From assembly GCA_024699855.1 (NCBI GenBank), contig JAMPIQ010000002.1, forward strand, positions 15,686,001 through 15,750,000: a DNA stretch of 64,000 nt. The letters run 5' to 3'. The position numbers were made by a program, and so were the translations under genes. The stretch's first letter is position 1. Each line of letters opens with the position of its first letter. This stretch comes from Aphelenchoides besseyi. Its lineage: Eukaryota > Nematoda > Chromadorea > Rhabditida > Aphelenchoididae. The notes beneath the pieces were generated by a model, which was given only the letters and a program-made list of their open reading frames with translations, was not told the DNA's origin and ran no database searches. Below are positions 53,982 through 64,000 of the stretch, piece by piece.

Positions 53982-56919
53982 ATGCAATCGAACGGTACCT
54001 CAAATGTTCCGATGGAACAGCAACAAATATATTTGACTCATCAAGAGCAAATGCTCATGAGGCAACAACAGTTACACACTCAAATGACTCGACCGATGCA
54101 GTTCTACCGACAACCACAAATAATGTACAGTCAGAATATTCAATTTCAACAGAATCAAATGCGTATCAGTTATCCGCTATCGGTGAATATGATTCAAACT
54201 TCAAATATAAATCAACAGATGTTTCAACAACAATTCTCGGTTGCCAACACAATGCCCATACCAGTATCTCAAGACTATAACAGACCTCCAAATCAAAACA
54301 ACAACCAATCGACTTATCCGAACAGACAGCCACCTGCGGTGAATCGGAACGCACCCACTACTAATTTGAAATCAACGAACACTACGAGCGTATCTCTCAA
54401 GAAGCCCTTGCAGTCCAAAAATTCGGTAAGTAACTAAATGCGAGATCCACTCATAGATTTTGTTCAGATGAACATTTTGATTCAACGAGCTAATCAAGTC
54501 ACTGAAAACAGCAAACGTTGTCTGTCGAGCAGTTCGTTGACTCCTCTTGCATATCGTTCTTTGACTTTACAGCTTCATCCAAACACAACTACGTCGAATT
54601 CCACTAGCTGTACACAGCAACCGCCGATCTTAAATGAGTCGATGTCGCTCGACCGAACTTTCTTATCAAATCACGACATTGCGCAAACGATTGAGGTCAC
54701 AACGACTTCTCCCGCCTTGCAGGTTCCATCGATCTCACTTTCCACGAACAATCTCGGGCACATTGGCCCCGTAGACCACCGATCAACTTATGTCTTCGCT
54801 GATGAACCGCCCAATGCGCAAATGTTAGATAGCAATCACTTCAAATTAAATGCAACCATCGATCTCAATTCCTCAATCAACGATCTTCCATTGAACTCGT
54901 CCGTTTCCAATGTTGCAACTTTGGGCAGCAAACCGATTTCGCCCAGTACTTCAAAAGCCTCTAAATCGAAAGATACGGTGAGCAAATCATTTTGGATATT
55001 CGCGCACAAATGTTTGCTATTCGAATTTCTTTAAATTTGCATTACAAAAAAGAAGCGTATAGGTGGCCTTCAGTTGGATGGCCGCGTCCGAAAAAGCGCG
55101 GAATTGCCAGAGAGTTCATCGGACGTAAGAAAGAAGGCGCGCAAAGATTTTGGAGGATTAGATGAAAAGAGTCGATGCGCAAACGTTTTTATGCATAAAA
55201 TTATCTACGGAGTTCCTTTCGATTTACGTTTCGTTTACAGGACTCCGTAGCTCAATTGAACAAGACGTTGAAAACGTCGAAGTCGTACGGTCTGTCCAAA
55301 ATTCAAACGGTGCGTCCTGCATCTATTCGGGACATTCAAGACATGGATAACGAAGAAGTTGGTGTTGATGTTTGAAGGTTTTCAAGCTACTGTTTTAGCT
55401 TTCATCTTCTAATCGATCCATAATACAAGAAGGACCATCTTTGTCGGAGTCGAGTGCACTCAGAAGTTCGATTGAAACGAAATCCGAGATCGATGCACTG
55501 ACGATTTCACGTTTATATATTGATCAGGTAATTTCGCTTCTTTTTATCGTTAGTGGAATGTTTGTAGAACTCTCGCGACGTATCACTCGGTCCTCGAGAG
55601 TCGTTCATGTCCGGATCCGCATTGAATCACACAATCGCCTCGAACAATGCACGCTCGTCGATTAGTTGCAGCGAACATCCCAGTTTGACTACGAACTCGT
55701 TGAACGGAACTTACTGGCGAAACAATCCTCGTGAGACGGCAATTGATGCGGATTTCTCGAGTTCGGACAAACCGTACGCTTGTTGTTTTACGGATTGTCA
55801 TCAACGATTCGGTCGCTACTCGCCGCGCAATATCCATGAGATATGCGAGCACAAGTTGGAACGTTACGAGGAAGATAAAAAACTCGAAGGTGCGCCGAAG
55901 AATCAACCACGTGTTGTCGTAAACGAATCCGAAAATGTGTCCAAAAATCCACGAGTAAGTTATTGATATCCGAATATTTTGAATTCGGATTTCAGCGCCG
56001 TATTCATTCTTCTGCCGAAGCAGAAGACGTTGACATATTGCAGAAACGCATCAAACAGGAGCTCGTCGAGCAATCGCGTCCATGTACTGCGAACTCGACT
56101 GTTGACCAAACCGTTTCTGAATCACGACCTTTGAGTCAAGGGGCGGCGACACAAAACGGCGCATTGCACGAGGTTACGCCCCGCCGAGACGCTCACTCTC
56201 GACGCAGCAGTGCGGTTTCCACGCCACGTTCTGCACCCAACATTCTGCAGTCGGACATGCCGGCAATTGTCGATAGCTTAGGTCCCATGTCGTTCAACGG
56301 GGAGACGTCGCGCTCGACAATGGATGTGACCAGTGGTAATCAATCGGCCCTGAAGCCTTGCGTCTATCGTGGATCGCCCGAAGCTGTTCTCAAGATGTAC
56401 TCTTTATTGGTCAATCAACCGCCGGTCATCTACTACGACTACCAAATGGTTGTTTTTTTGAGCTTTTTTTTGTCATTTGGTGCGTTTTCAGCTTAATCAT
56501 TGTTACGGCACTTCCGTGATAAACTTTTGGTTAGCCGCCTCGAATTGCCACTTACTTTTGGTGCGCGCGAAAACTTCCACATTGTCGGACGCTGTGGATA
56601 TTGACGAACCGATGCTCACTTCCTCCATGTATCGCTACGATTTGCCGCGTACGGAAGATAGAAACTCTTATCTCCTTGTTTACATCAAAGAACACGCTGG
56701 TAAATTGGCCACGAAATTCACAAAGAACTACAACTGCTATTTGCCGTTCAAAAATATGGCCGAAGGAGTGTTGCCAGCTTTAGACGTCGACGTTTTGATC
56801 ATTGCATCGGACAGTGATCGAAGTGAGTTTTTGTCCTGACTACAAATTCAACCTTCTCTTTTCAAGAATCCATTCCTAATCTGGAGGAAATGAGCGCTCG
56901 AATCCGCGTAGTTTCCTGA
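53982..56919 (+). CDS. Q-rich nuclear protein with one C2H2-like finger and the shared C-terminal domain
   Basis: The proposed exons are 53982-54425, 54468-54977, 55074-55184, 55241-55369, 55399-55527, 55568-55954, 55996-56448, 56492-56822 and 56867-56919 (848 residues). The 55370-55398 intron would be only 29 bp, so that junction is doubtful. The N-terminus is rich in Gln, Met and Asn. A basic stretch (near 55080-55180) suggests nuclear import. Residues ~513-536 fit C-x4-C-x12-H-x4-H (KPYACCFTDCHQRF). The C-terminus (VIYYDYQ, YRYDLP, NSYLLVYIKE, VDVLIIASDSD) is homologous to the end of the 48,569 gene. A transcription or chromatin role is suggested by composition only; the family is not recognised. 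A 5' coding exon may be missing. Confidence 0.6.
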
Positions 56920-57058
56920 ACGCAACCACTGTCTTTAATATCGTCTATGATCTATTAACTTGTGCACTGTGTTGTAAATCTATTTTGTCATAAACTATTT
57001 GTAGCCAGACCGCTTATTTGGCGGTGGATCTCGGCTAATGTTATCACGAGTTCTTTCT

Positions 57059-57064
57059 AATAAA
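57059..57064 (+). terminator. Poly(A) signal AATAAA for the zinc-finger gene
   Basis: AATAAA lies 140 bp after the stop at 56919 on the same strand. No other gene is near, so it is the likely cleavage signal. Confidence 0.45.
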
Positions 57065-57800
57065 CTTTCATGCGACGTTAAAATGCGATTGAATGGCTTA
57101 GGGTTTACGAACAACTGCCGGTTGAGTTGAATGTTTTAGAACAAACAAAAAGTGAGTGTTTGACAGAAGTTCGTTGTTGCTCATTCAATTAGCAACACAA
57201 TTCATCAAGCAACTGTTAAACAAAAAGATCAGTTTTCAATCAAATAGACAGTTCGAAAGCTAAAACTTATGACTCAAGAGGAGAATGAATGGAAACGCTT
57301 AAGGTTATGGGAATTTCTGTTTGAAGTTTGCGGGCAGTCGATTGAGAATCTTTTCGTTTAACAAACATATGAAGATCTTGATTTCAATTTTGAGTACTGA
57401 TCTCGTTTTTTGTGCAATTCAGTGATTGGGAATCGTCGATTCAGTGTCCTAACGGTCTTATTCTTGACTCATTTCTCATCAATACTAAACATTGAAGATT
57501 TGTTCAATTAAAAGGGATTTGGCACAACTTTTATCTGCAATAAATAGTTGTTGGGAAGATTTTTGATTGGACCGAAATGTTCCTTTCCACATCGGATGTA
57601 TCTTTGAACGGAAACATCCAATTTCCACTCTTCAAACTAACAAGCCGAGCTGAAGACCAACGGGAAAGTTAATTCACACGGAAAAAGTCTTCTAATCGTT
57701 TGGACGCGTTTGGTCAACTGTCGCTCTCATGAGCAAAAACATTCTTTTCTGTGTCATCCTGTAACCAACGCTTCGAAGCGTTTGCCGGACGAGTTCACAC
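57065..57800. other. Intergenic region before the SET gene
   Basis: This is ~740 bp of AT-rich DNA without coding character. It must hold the promoter and 5' UTR of the SET-domain gene, but I see no clear TATA box or repeated motif. Confidence 0.4.
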
Positions 57801-59952
57801 ATGGGCGTCGAAATTAATCAAATGCTAAATGATTGTACGGTCGAACAGGTAAATTTCAAGATAATCGAAAGCTGCATTGCTCGTTGCGATGAATCCTTGC
57901 TTCGTCTGGAGTACCTGAAACCGCGATGCGATTGTTTCGTTAACGAGGAGAAGAAGCCATGCTCCGAAGAATCGAATTGTGCCAATCGGGCAATGAATCT
58001 CGAGTGTTATAACTGTAAATCCGGAGACAAATGCGAGAACCGACGATTCCAAAAGGTTTGTCAACGATAATCAGGAATTAATCTGGAATATAAATTTCAG
58101 CGTCAATATGCGAAAGTTGAAGTACGACCATCAGGACTGAAAGGTTTGGGATTGTTCGCGTGCGAAGATATCAAAAGGTAAGGCTGAATCGGACGTAGGT
58201 TAATCGATTATCCGATTTAAGAGGCAAACTGATCATTGAATACGTGGGCGAGATCATTGATCGCGATCATTGTGATCGCCGTTCTCGACGCTATGCTCGT
58301 AATCCCAAACACAAACATCACTACCTAATGAATCTGACAGCTCGCACGTTTATCGATTCGACAAAAATGGGAAACATTGCTCGCTACATCAACCACTCTT
58401 GTGAACCAAATGCTGTAACAGAAAAGGTAAAAAGTTGTTATGGTTAGACTAAAATATTTGAATTTTAGTGGACAATCAATAAACGAACTTTGCGTATTCG
58501 GAATCCCGATTTTAAGGGAGAAAAAAGAATCACGGTAAGAACGACAACCAAAATGAAGATCAACCGGGGATTTTACAGTCTACGTGCGTCGGATTCTTTG
58601 CCATCAAAGACATCAAAGTGGGAGAAGAGATTGTTTTCGATTATCAATTCGAACGTTTTGGGTATTTCAATTAAATTTAATGTCAAGAATGAATTGAAAT
58701 GACTTTCAGTAAACGAGCTCAAAAATGTTATTGTGGTGCTGCAACTTGTCGAGGCTATATTTCTTCGAGCAACAACGACGATGAGATTGTCGAAGACGAT
58801 GGGAATCGAGATGACATAGCGACCGACACTTCGGACGAAGATAACACGACGGATGAAAGCGAGGAAGACGAAGAGGACGAAAACGTGAAGAATGAAGTCA
58901 GTTCACTGATAATATCAAACGCTAACTCTACAATCAAAACCGAAGTTGTTACGAGGTCTCCGTGCGTCAATTTGAAGTCATGCCAGAAGGACAAAAAGAA
59001 AGTGGTCAGAAGAGTTGAGAAGCCCAAACCCAAAAAACGACAAGATGCTAACAAATTGCAAAAACGACGAAATTCCTCGAAAATTATACGCTCCAGTCAG
59101 CCGTCCACACCAACGTCTTTCATTGACGATCCGAAGAAATCGTGGTTCTCGGCATTCAAGATCCCAAGACGAAAATCTCAAAGTGAACTTCCATCTCCGG
59201 GTTTGATCAAACCGCAAACACCCGATCAAGGAACAGAAACTGACAACAACGTAACAACAATCAAAACCAATGGAAGCCAATCGCCTAGTCAACCAACTCC
59301 TCCCATTTCAACGCCAACAATTCGGTAAACTGTTTTATTATTCAAACTTCCTACTCAAAGTTTTCAGCGAGACAGCCAAAGAAATTCGGCCACCCAAACG
59401 TTCTCGTTTCGAACCAGCGGATGCCACTCCAACTAATCCACTGCAACCAATTAAACTGCCCGACTTTGTGATGAAACTTCTGCCTACTGTTGATCTCAAT
59501 TTGAATAACATCACTCCGTCGACTTCTGCGAATTCTACAGCTACTATCCCAACTGACAAACCGGTCGATCAAACGTCTAAATCATCGCCTAATGATCTCA
59601 ATAACACGCAATCCAATCAACTTCATCAACCGTCCTTTCCGGTCCCAACATACCACGCTTACGCCGGAACAGGTATTAGTTTAGCTATCCGAACGTTCTA
59701 ATCACCTACTATTTAGGTATGTTTAACCCTGCTTTCTTGGTTCCACCACCTCCACAAAACTTCGTTCCATTTTCTGGAGTACAAACAACACCTATTACTC
59801 AACCATCAGGCCTGACTGGTCTACAGTACTGGAACTCAACATTACCGTTGGATCCGCCAATTCCGTCTGGATCCAATTCGTTCAATGATCTGCAATCGTT
59901 CCTCAATCCACCACCTCCTCCGCCTCCACAAACAGATCAACCGAAAGTGTAA
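57801..59952 (+). CDS. SETD2-like histone H3K36 methyltransferase (AWS-SET-postSET)
   Basis: The exons are 57801-58055, 58101-58177, 58222-58426, 58469-58534, 58579-58661, 58710-59324, 59368-59672 and 59717-59952. They sum to 1842 bp, giving 613 residues with all phases kept. AWS spans about 43-80 (CDC..PCSEESNCANR..CENRRFQ). SET spans about 98-229 with GLGLFA, YVGEI, the SAM-binding NHSCEPN (168-174) and the catalytic-site VFDYQFERFG. The post-SET Cys are C235, C237 and C242. The CENRRFQ and FDYQF.R.GK.AQKC signatures are those of SETD2/Set2, which trimethylates H3K36 on transcribed genes. An insertion of ~14 residues follows KRTLRI. After an acidic run and Pro-rich tail I see no SRI or WW domain, and 613 residues is short for the family. 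The AWS sits unusually near the N-terminus, so an upstream exon may be missing. Confidence 0.85.
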
Positions 59953-60071
59953 TTATCGAGTCAAACTCTTCTCTGCTTGTTTCTTTCAATGTGATCACAG
60001 TTCTCATCACACTAAATCATTCACCGCATTCTTGTCACTGTATTTTGTTTAATTGAAGTTTTATATTACAA

Positions 60072-60077
60072 AATAAA
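60072..60077 (+). terminator. Poly(A) signal AATAAA for the SET gene
   Basis: AATAAA lies ~120 bp after the stop codon at 59952, within an AT-rich 3' UTR. It is the first such signal downstream. Confidence 0.5.
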
Positions 60078-61018
60078 TGATTGAATTTTCGATGCAATTC
60101 GTTAATATCTTAAACACCAAAAATGTCCAATTAACATCAGTTTCCGTAAGTGTCTTATGTACGAGTCAGACGCGCAAATTAAGATACCTTCAACTAATCG
60201 TAGACGCGCACAGATGATGGAGGACGAACAGTATAGACAAAGAAATATACGAATCGCTGTTGGATTGTTTCATTTGATTATGCTGGTCTTTTGTTGATTT
60301 CCAATTGAACATTAAGCTGCTTCATCTTTCAATTTGTATACTGCTTGATTATAGACAGTTGTTCCTGAAGTTGTGAGTATTGAAATTATATCACCGGTTG
60401 TTATTGAAAAGATGAACCAAACAAATTATGCTTTCAAGCCTCCGGTCTGTGAGGCCATTAAAACTATTCGAGTTCATGTCATCAACGACCTGGAGGGCAA
60501 GAAGTCTTTTTCAGCAAACTATTGGGCTTTCGTTCAAACTCAGCTTTTCTGTATTCATACACATGTCGTATTGTCCCTCATAGTGATGTTGGCTTAAGGA
60601 GCAGTTCAAGAACTATCAACTCGCGGTCAATTCACAAATCTCCAATGTGTTGTATTGATGTGTAAACATCTGTTAGCATCGCCGCGAATAGTCAATCACG
60701 AAAGCGAAAGACGTTAAGTGACGCGTCTTACGCCATTGATGCCAAAAATATAGTTCATCAGACTCATATTCCCAATTTTGAACATCTTTCGCAACTGACT
60801 AATATAAATGAAGAATGTTGTTTCTGCAAGTTTTCCACAAACTTCCATCTCGTAGCAATTTTGTCCAAACACAAACATACCACGAATTTATAAGCTACCA
60901 ATGATCGCTTTTCATCGTTTAATTGCTACACAAAATTTACTGTAAACGACAATTAAGTAACGAAAAGAACCATACAACCAGTCAAACTGTTGACATCTTA
61001 GAAAAAAAGTAAAAGCAT
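60078..61018. other. Intergenic region between convergent genes
   Basis: The SET gene and the esterase end toward each other here. A 75-codon plus-strand frame at 60373-60597 (ISPVVIEK..FKPPVCEAIK) has some protein-like character but no partner exons or motif, so I do not call it. Confidence 0.45.
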
Positions 61019-63221
61019 TTAGAGCTCAGTTCGAGAACGACGTGTACGACGATCAATTCCTCTAATCAAATCGAAATCGTAAGATTTTGTCATTTGATCC
61101 CAAAATCTAAAAACGAATTTGTTATCGTTGATTTCAAATGTTTTCAGATAAGATCTTCGAAGAAACTCACCGAAGTTCCTCGGGGAAGAGCGCGTTCTTC
61201 GCCTCAACTTTGTCTGAAACCTCCGAATAAACTAACGGATGATCGGAATCGACCACTTGAAATTCGGGTTGTTCGTCCGTTTTCGGCGTCCTAAAGCAAT
61301 GAAACTTTGTGGTTTCAAGACAAACAAACTTGTTTTTAACGAAATTCACAATTGAATCCAGCAAGTTCTTTTGGAACTTCTTATCTTCGGCTGTCAGTTC
61401 CCGACTATAAACCGGAAGTTCAAATAAGACGCCATACTCTAAAATAAAATCCAGTATTCAAAATAAAGCAACGAAAGAGACCGTATCCGTGAGTTGTTTG
61501 CTGCGGGATTCCTGTTGGAAGTTTCCGATTGCCACCGAATGAAAGTGTCGGAATGAAATGCGTGTTCTTGAGCATATAAATCGGCCATCCAGCCGTAGTC
61601 TTGTGACGAACTTCGAGCAGCTGTGGAACAACGAACAGAATATCCGAAATAAGCTAAAATGTTTTCGATCAATGGAACGACCATGACTATAAACTGACCT
61701 TTGAATACATTTCCAAGTAGAAAAGACGATCAGTTTTACGATCGGTATCCAAATAGAACTTGATGATTTTCTTTTGAACTTCTGATGCTTTGTTCCCGAA
61801 AACTGCTTCTGTGGCCAATTTCGTTTTGACAAACGCTTTGAAATCTTTAGCTCCAAATTTGGCTTTTTGCTCATCGGTCAAAACGTGTTCGTTGAAGAAC
61901 GACATCGGATCATACAATGCTAAAAAGTGGAGAGTGGTTGAAAGTAATTTCACTCACTGAACATTGCTCCTTCGTTCTCGGTGATCGTGAACAAACTCGG
62001 TTTTGGTGGTGCGCTTGAAATGAGCTCGGGGAAATCGGTTGAGAAGAATTCGGCATCCAAGCGTGGTGAAAACTGACCGAGATTGAAGTCGTTTTTGTCA
62101 ATATTCTGTAAACCACAGATTATACGTAAAAGACATTAACTTACCGAGTGAAATGCGTCGTTAAGTTCTTCATACGATTTCTTCTTCAAACATCGTTTCA
62201 CTTCCACCGAACTTTGTCCGTTGCATTCTAACGCTGTTGCTATCTTTTCCGTGAGAATGACCGCTTTGTTGCTTGTGGCCTAAAACTTATATTCATTGGG
62301 ATCTGATCGATGTTCAACTGTTACCCATTCACCAAACGGAGAGCCGGACATTTGAATCGCCTGAGAGAAAAGATCTGAAACATGTTCGGTTGATTTCGAA
62401 TGGCACGTTCTCTGCCTAACCTCGGGTTTGTTCGCTAATTGACAGCATCCCAACGGACGCCGAACCGGCAGAGTAACCACCGGCGGTAATTCGTTTGACA
62501 TCAATATCTTTAAAGCAAAATTACGAATAAATTGTTAATGAGCTCACCGAATTCCTTTGCATTTCTACGAACAAACAAAAGGGCTTTACGTTGATCCCAA
62601 AGACCGTAGTTGCCGTTAAATGCTTCGGGACCTGTGGATGCGAAGCCCAAGATGTTCAGTCGATATTGGATGTTGACCAGAACGATTCCATTGCTCACAA
62701 TACTTTTGACAAAGAAATCGGTTGAGTGAAGATGCGCACTTCCACCCAGAAATCCACCTAAAATTCAAGCCATAGAAATATTTGCGTTAATTAAATACCT
62801 CCATGAATAAAGAAGAGAACCGGATAACCTTTTCCATCGGGGCTTGGAGCCGTCGGTTTAAAGACGTCCATGTGAAGACAATCTTCATCGTACGTAATGT
62901 TTGGAAAATGGTCTGGTTGTGGACACGCGGCTTTTGGCACCGTTGCTGAGCGTCGTTTCACGTATTCCGCATCGGTTGGTTTCTGAATTGAAGAATAGAG
63001 GAGTGAGATCGATTTCGCTTGATTACTTCGAATCTCCGTTCTGCTATCGGGGCTTTAGCGTAAGTTACGCCAAAGAATGCGTCCACCGTGCCCAATTCTC
63101 CAAAATCCAGAACCTTTCCTTCAAACTCTCCAACATTTGTTTTCAAAATCGGACCATCGGCGGCCACCAAACTAACGACTTGAAGAAGAAATAGTGAACT
63201 TAAGATTGTGAGCGTTTTCAT
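61019..63221 (-). CDS. Secreted/ER type-B carboxylesterase
   Basis: Twelve exons (minus): 63027-63221, 62799-62982, 62548-62757, 62421-62507, 62325-62374, 62145-62279, 61958-62105, 61699-61919, 61482-61653, 61330-61438, 61171-61290 and 61019-61106. They sum to 1719 bp, giving 572 residues, the normal length. A signal peptide (MKTLTILSSLFLLQVVSLVA) starts it. Oxyanion motif HGGGF is followed by nucleophile Ser ~209 in GGYSAGS (family usual GESAG, here Tyr for Glu), acid Glu ~332 in ITENEG and His ~465 in TTHGYE, so the triad is complete. DLFSQAIQMSGSPF follows the nucleophile region, as in nematode gut esterases. It would hydrolyse carboxyl esters. The C-terminus is RTEL, similar to the HxEL ER-retention signals of carboxylesterases. 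No neighbours with a linked role. Confidence 0.9.
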
Positions 63222-63649
63222 ATCGGGATCTGAAAACGAATTGAGCTATTCGAGAGAAAGTTGAATTAAAAACAACGAGAAAACTTCTGTGGATCTGATT
63301 ATCGTCGGGAAGATCCATTCAGAGTTCGATTGTAACCGCACAACAAACCGAACCGACCTCTGACGTGTTCGGCTCCGGTCGCCGTGGTATACCTTTTGAG
63401 CAAAAGCAAAAGGTCGAGAGCAAACAAATCGAACGCTTACTCCTTAATGGTCCCCCTCTCAGCCTTAAATACGAGAGTGGGGAAGTGCAATTATCAAGAC
63501 GTCGATTGTCGCTTACAGTAATTATCAACTTACTCGAATGTTCACTGCCGAAATTGAAGTGTGATTACAACTTTGACACAAAGTACATTCAATTTACACT
63601 CAGTACACGATGAGAAACCGCGTACTCACAGGTCAAAATGCATGTGCGT
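63222..63649. other. Upstream region of the esterase gene
   Basis: This is ~430 bp without a supported gene. It is expected to contain the minus-strand promoter of the esterase. I see no strong TATA box at a useful distance and no clear repeats. Confidence 0.4.
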
Positions 63650-64000
63650 TCAATTGCTGTGATTGTTCATAAATAAAGTTGATAATGCTTTTTGTAGCGG
63701 TTCTTGTGTGCTTTCATCTGCAACTTTTCTTGAACAGTTGAACTCGTTGGTGTCAATGCAAATCAATAGCATCGAAGGTTCGTTCACACTTTCGCTTTCG
63801 CAAGGCCCCAGGCAAAGAGCCAATTTCTTTAGTTCGTCTCCGTTTCTCAATTCTTGTGAAAAACTGGTTTGTGATCTCATCGTACGTGTAAACTGGTGGG
63901 CAACATTTTTGTGAGTTAATGGCAACAGCATCTGAGTCGTTGATTTACAGTCCATGCGATGCGTGTCGGAAGTTTCGCGATTAGAACGGCGCGTTTGGCG
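63650..64000 (-). CDS. 3' end of an unrecognised gene running off the window
   Basis: The minus-strand frame is open from the right edge to a stop at 63650, ~117 codons. It reads ELRNGDELKKLALCLGPC, then SMLLICIDTNEFNCSRK and ends NNHSN. Composition and absence of stops suggest coding. A possible short intron may lie near 63910-63950. There is no motif I recognise, and the opposite strand is also partly open, so the call is tentative. Confidence 0.35.
   Translation of the reverse strand, partial: RQTRRSNRETSDTHRMDCKSTTQMLLPLTHKNVAHQFTRTMRSQTSFSQELRNGDELKKLALCLGPCESESVNEPSMLLICIDTNEFNCSRKVADESTQEPLQKALSTLFMNNHSN

Overview
The window looks like a piece of a small invertebrate nuclear genome, most likely a nematode. 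Coding genes are split by very short introns (about 35-60 bp) with GT..TTTCAG boundaries. The host genes include an AWS-SET-postSET protein of the SETD2 type and a carboxylesterase with the nematode-style block after the catalytic serine. There are no bacterial-style operons. The species cannot be named from sequence alone.

Two thirds of the window is transposon. From about 1 to 26,619 there is a head-to-tail array of eight units of one Helitron-like (rolling-circle) family, here called family A. Its order is a 1.27-kb non-coding unit, two 9.16-kb coding units (A1, A2), three ~1.28-1.30-kb non-coding units, one 0.95-kb truncated unit, and the 5' part of a third coding unit (A3). All units share a ~270-bp 5' end with a tRNA-like block, and all complete units share a ~150-bp 3' end closing in a 7-bp-stem hairpin. 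Coding units carry a small spliced basic/coiled-coil ORF, then a polyprotein: repeat tract, AT-hooks, C48 (Ulp1-like) protease, Cys-rich motif, HUH Rep nuclease and Pif1-type helicase. A1 and A2 are frameshifted at different places, mostly in homopolymers, so either recent decay or read errors are possible.

A 100-N gap (26,620-26,719) joins A3 to a second, diverged Helitron family (B) on the minus strand. B1 (to 30,044) is cut by the gap, B2 (about 32,634-38,183) is decayed, and B3 (40,318-46,755) is interrupted by an 869-bp internally deleted mariner element. Family B also fuses a C48 protease to Rep-helicase. The leaders of B1 and B3 share a ~1.8-kb block holding gene-like exon fragments, and an RPA70-like OB-fold gene lies between B3 and B2.

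From 48.5 kb onward the DNA is host-like. It holds a minus-strand SR-rich gene (48,569-51,356), a plus-strand Q-rich zinc-finger gene (53,982-56,919) sharing its C-terminal domain and one intron position, a plus-strand SETD2-like histone methyltransferase (57,801-59,952), a minus-strand secreted carboxylesterase (61,019-63,221), and the 3' end of an unrecognised minus-strand gene running off the right edge. Exon coordinates were deduced by hand from splice signals and phase.
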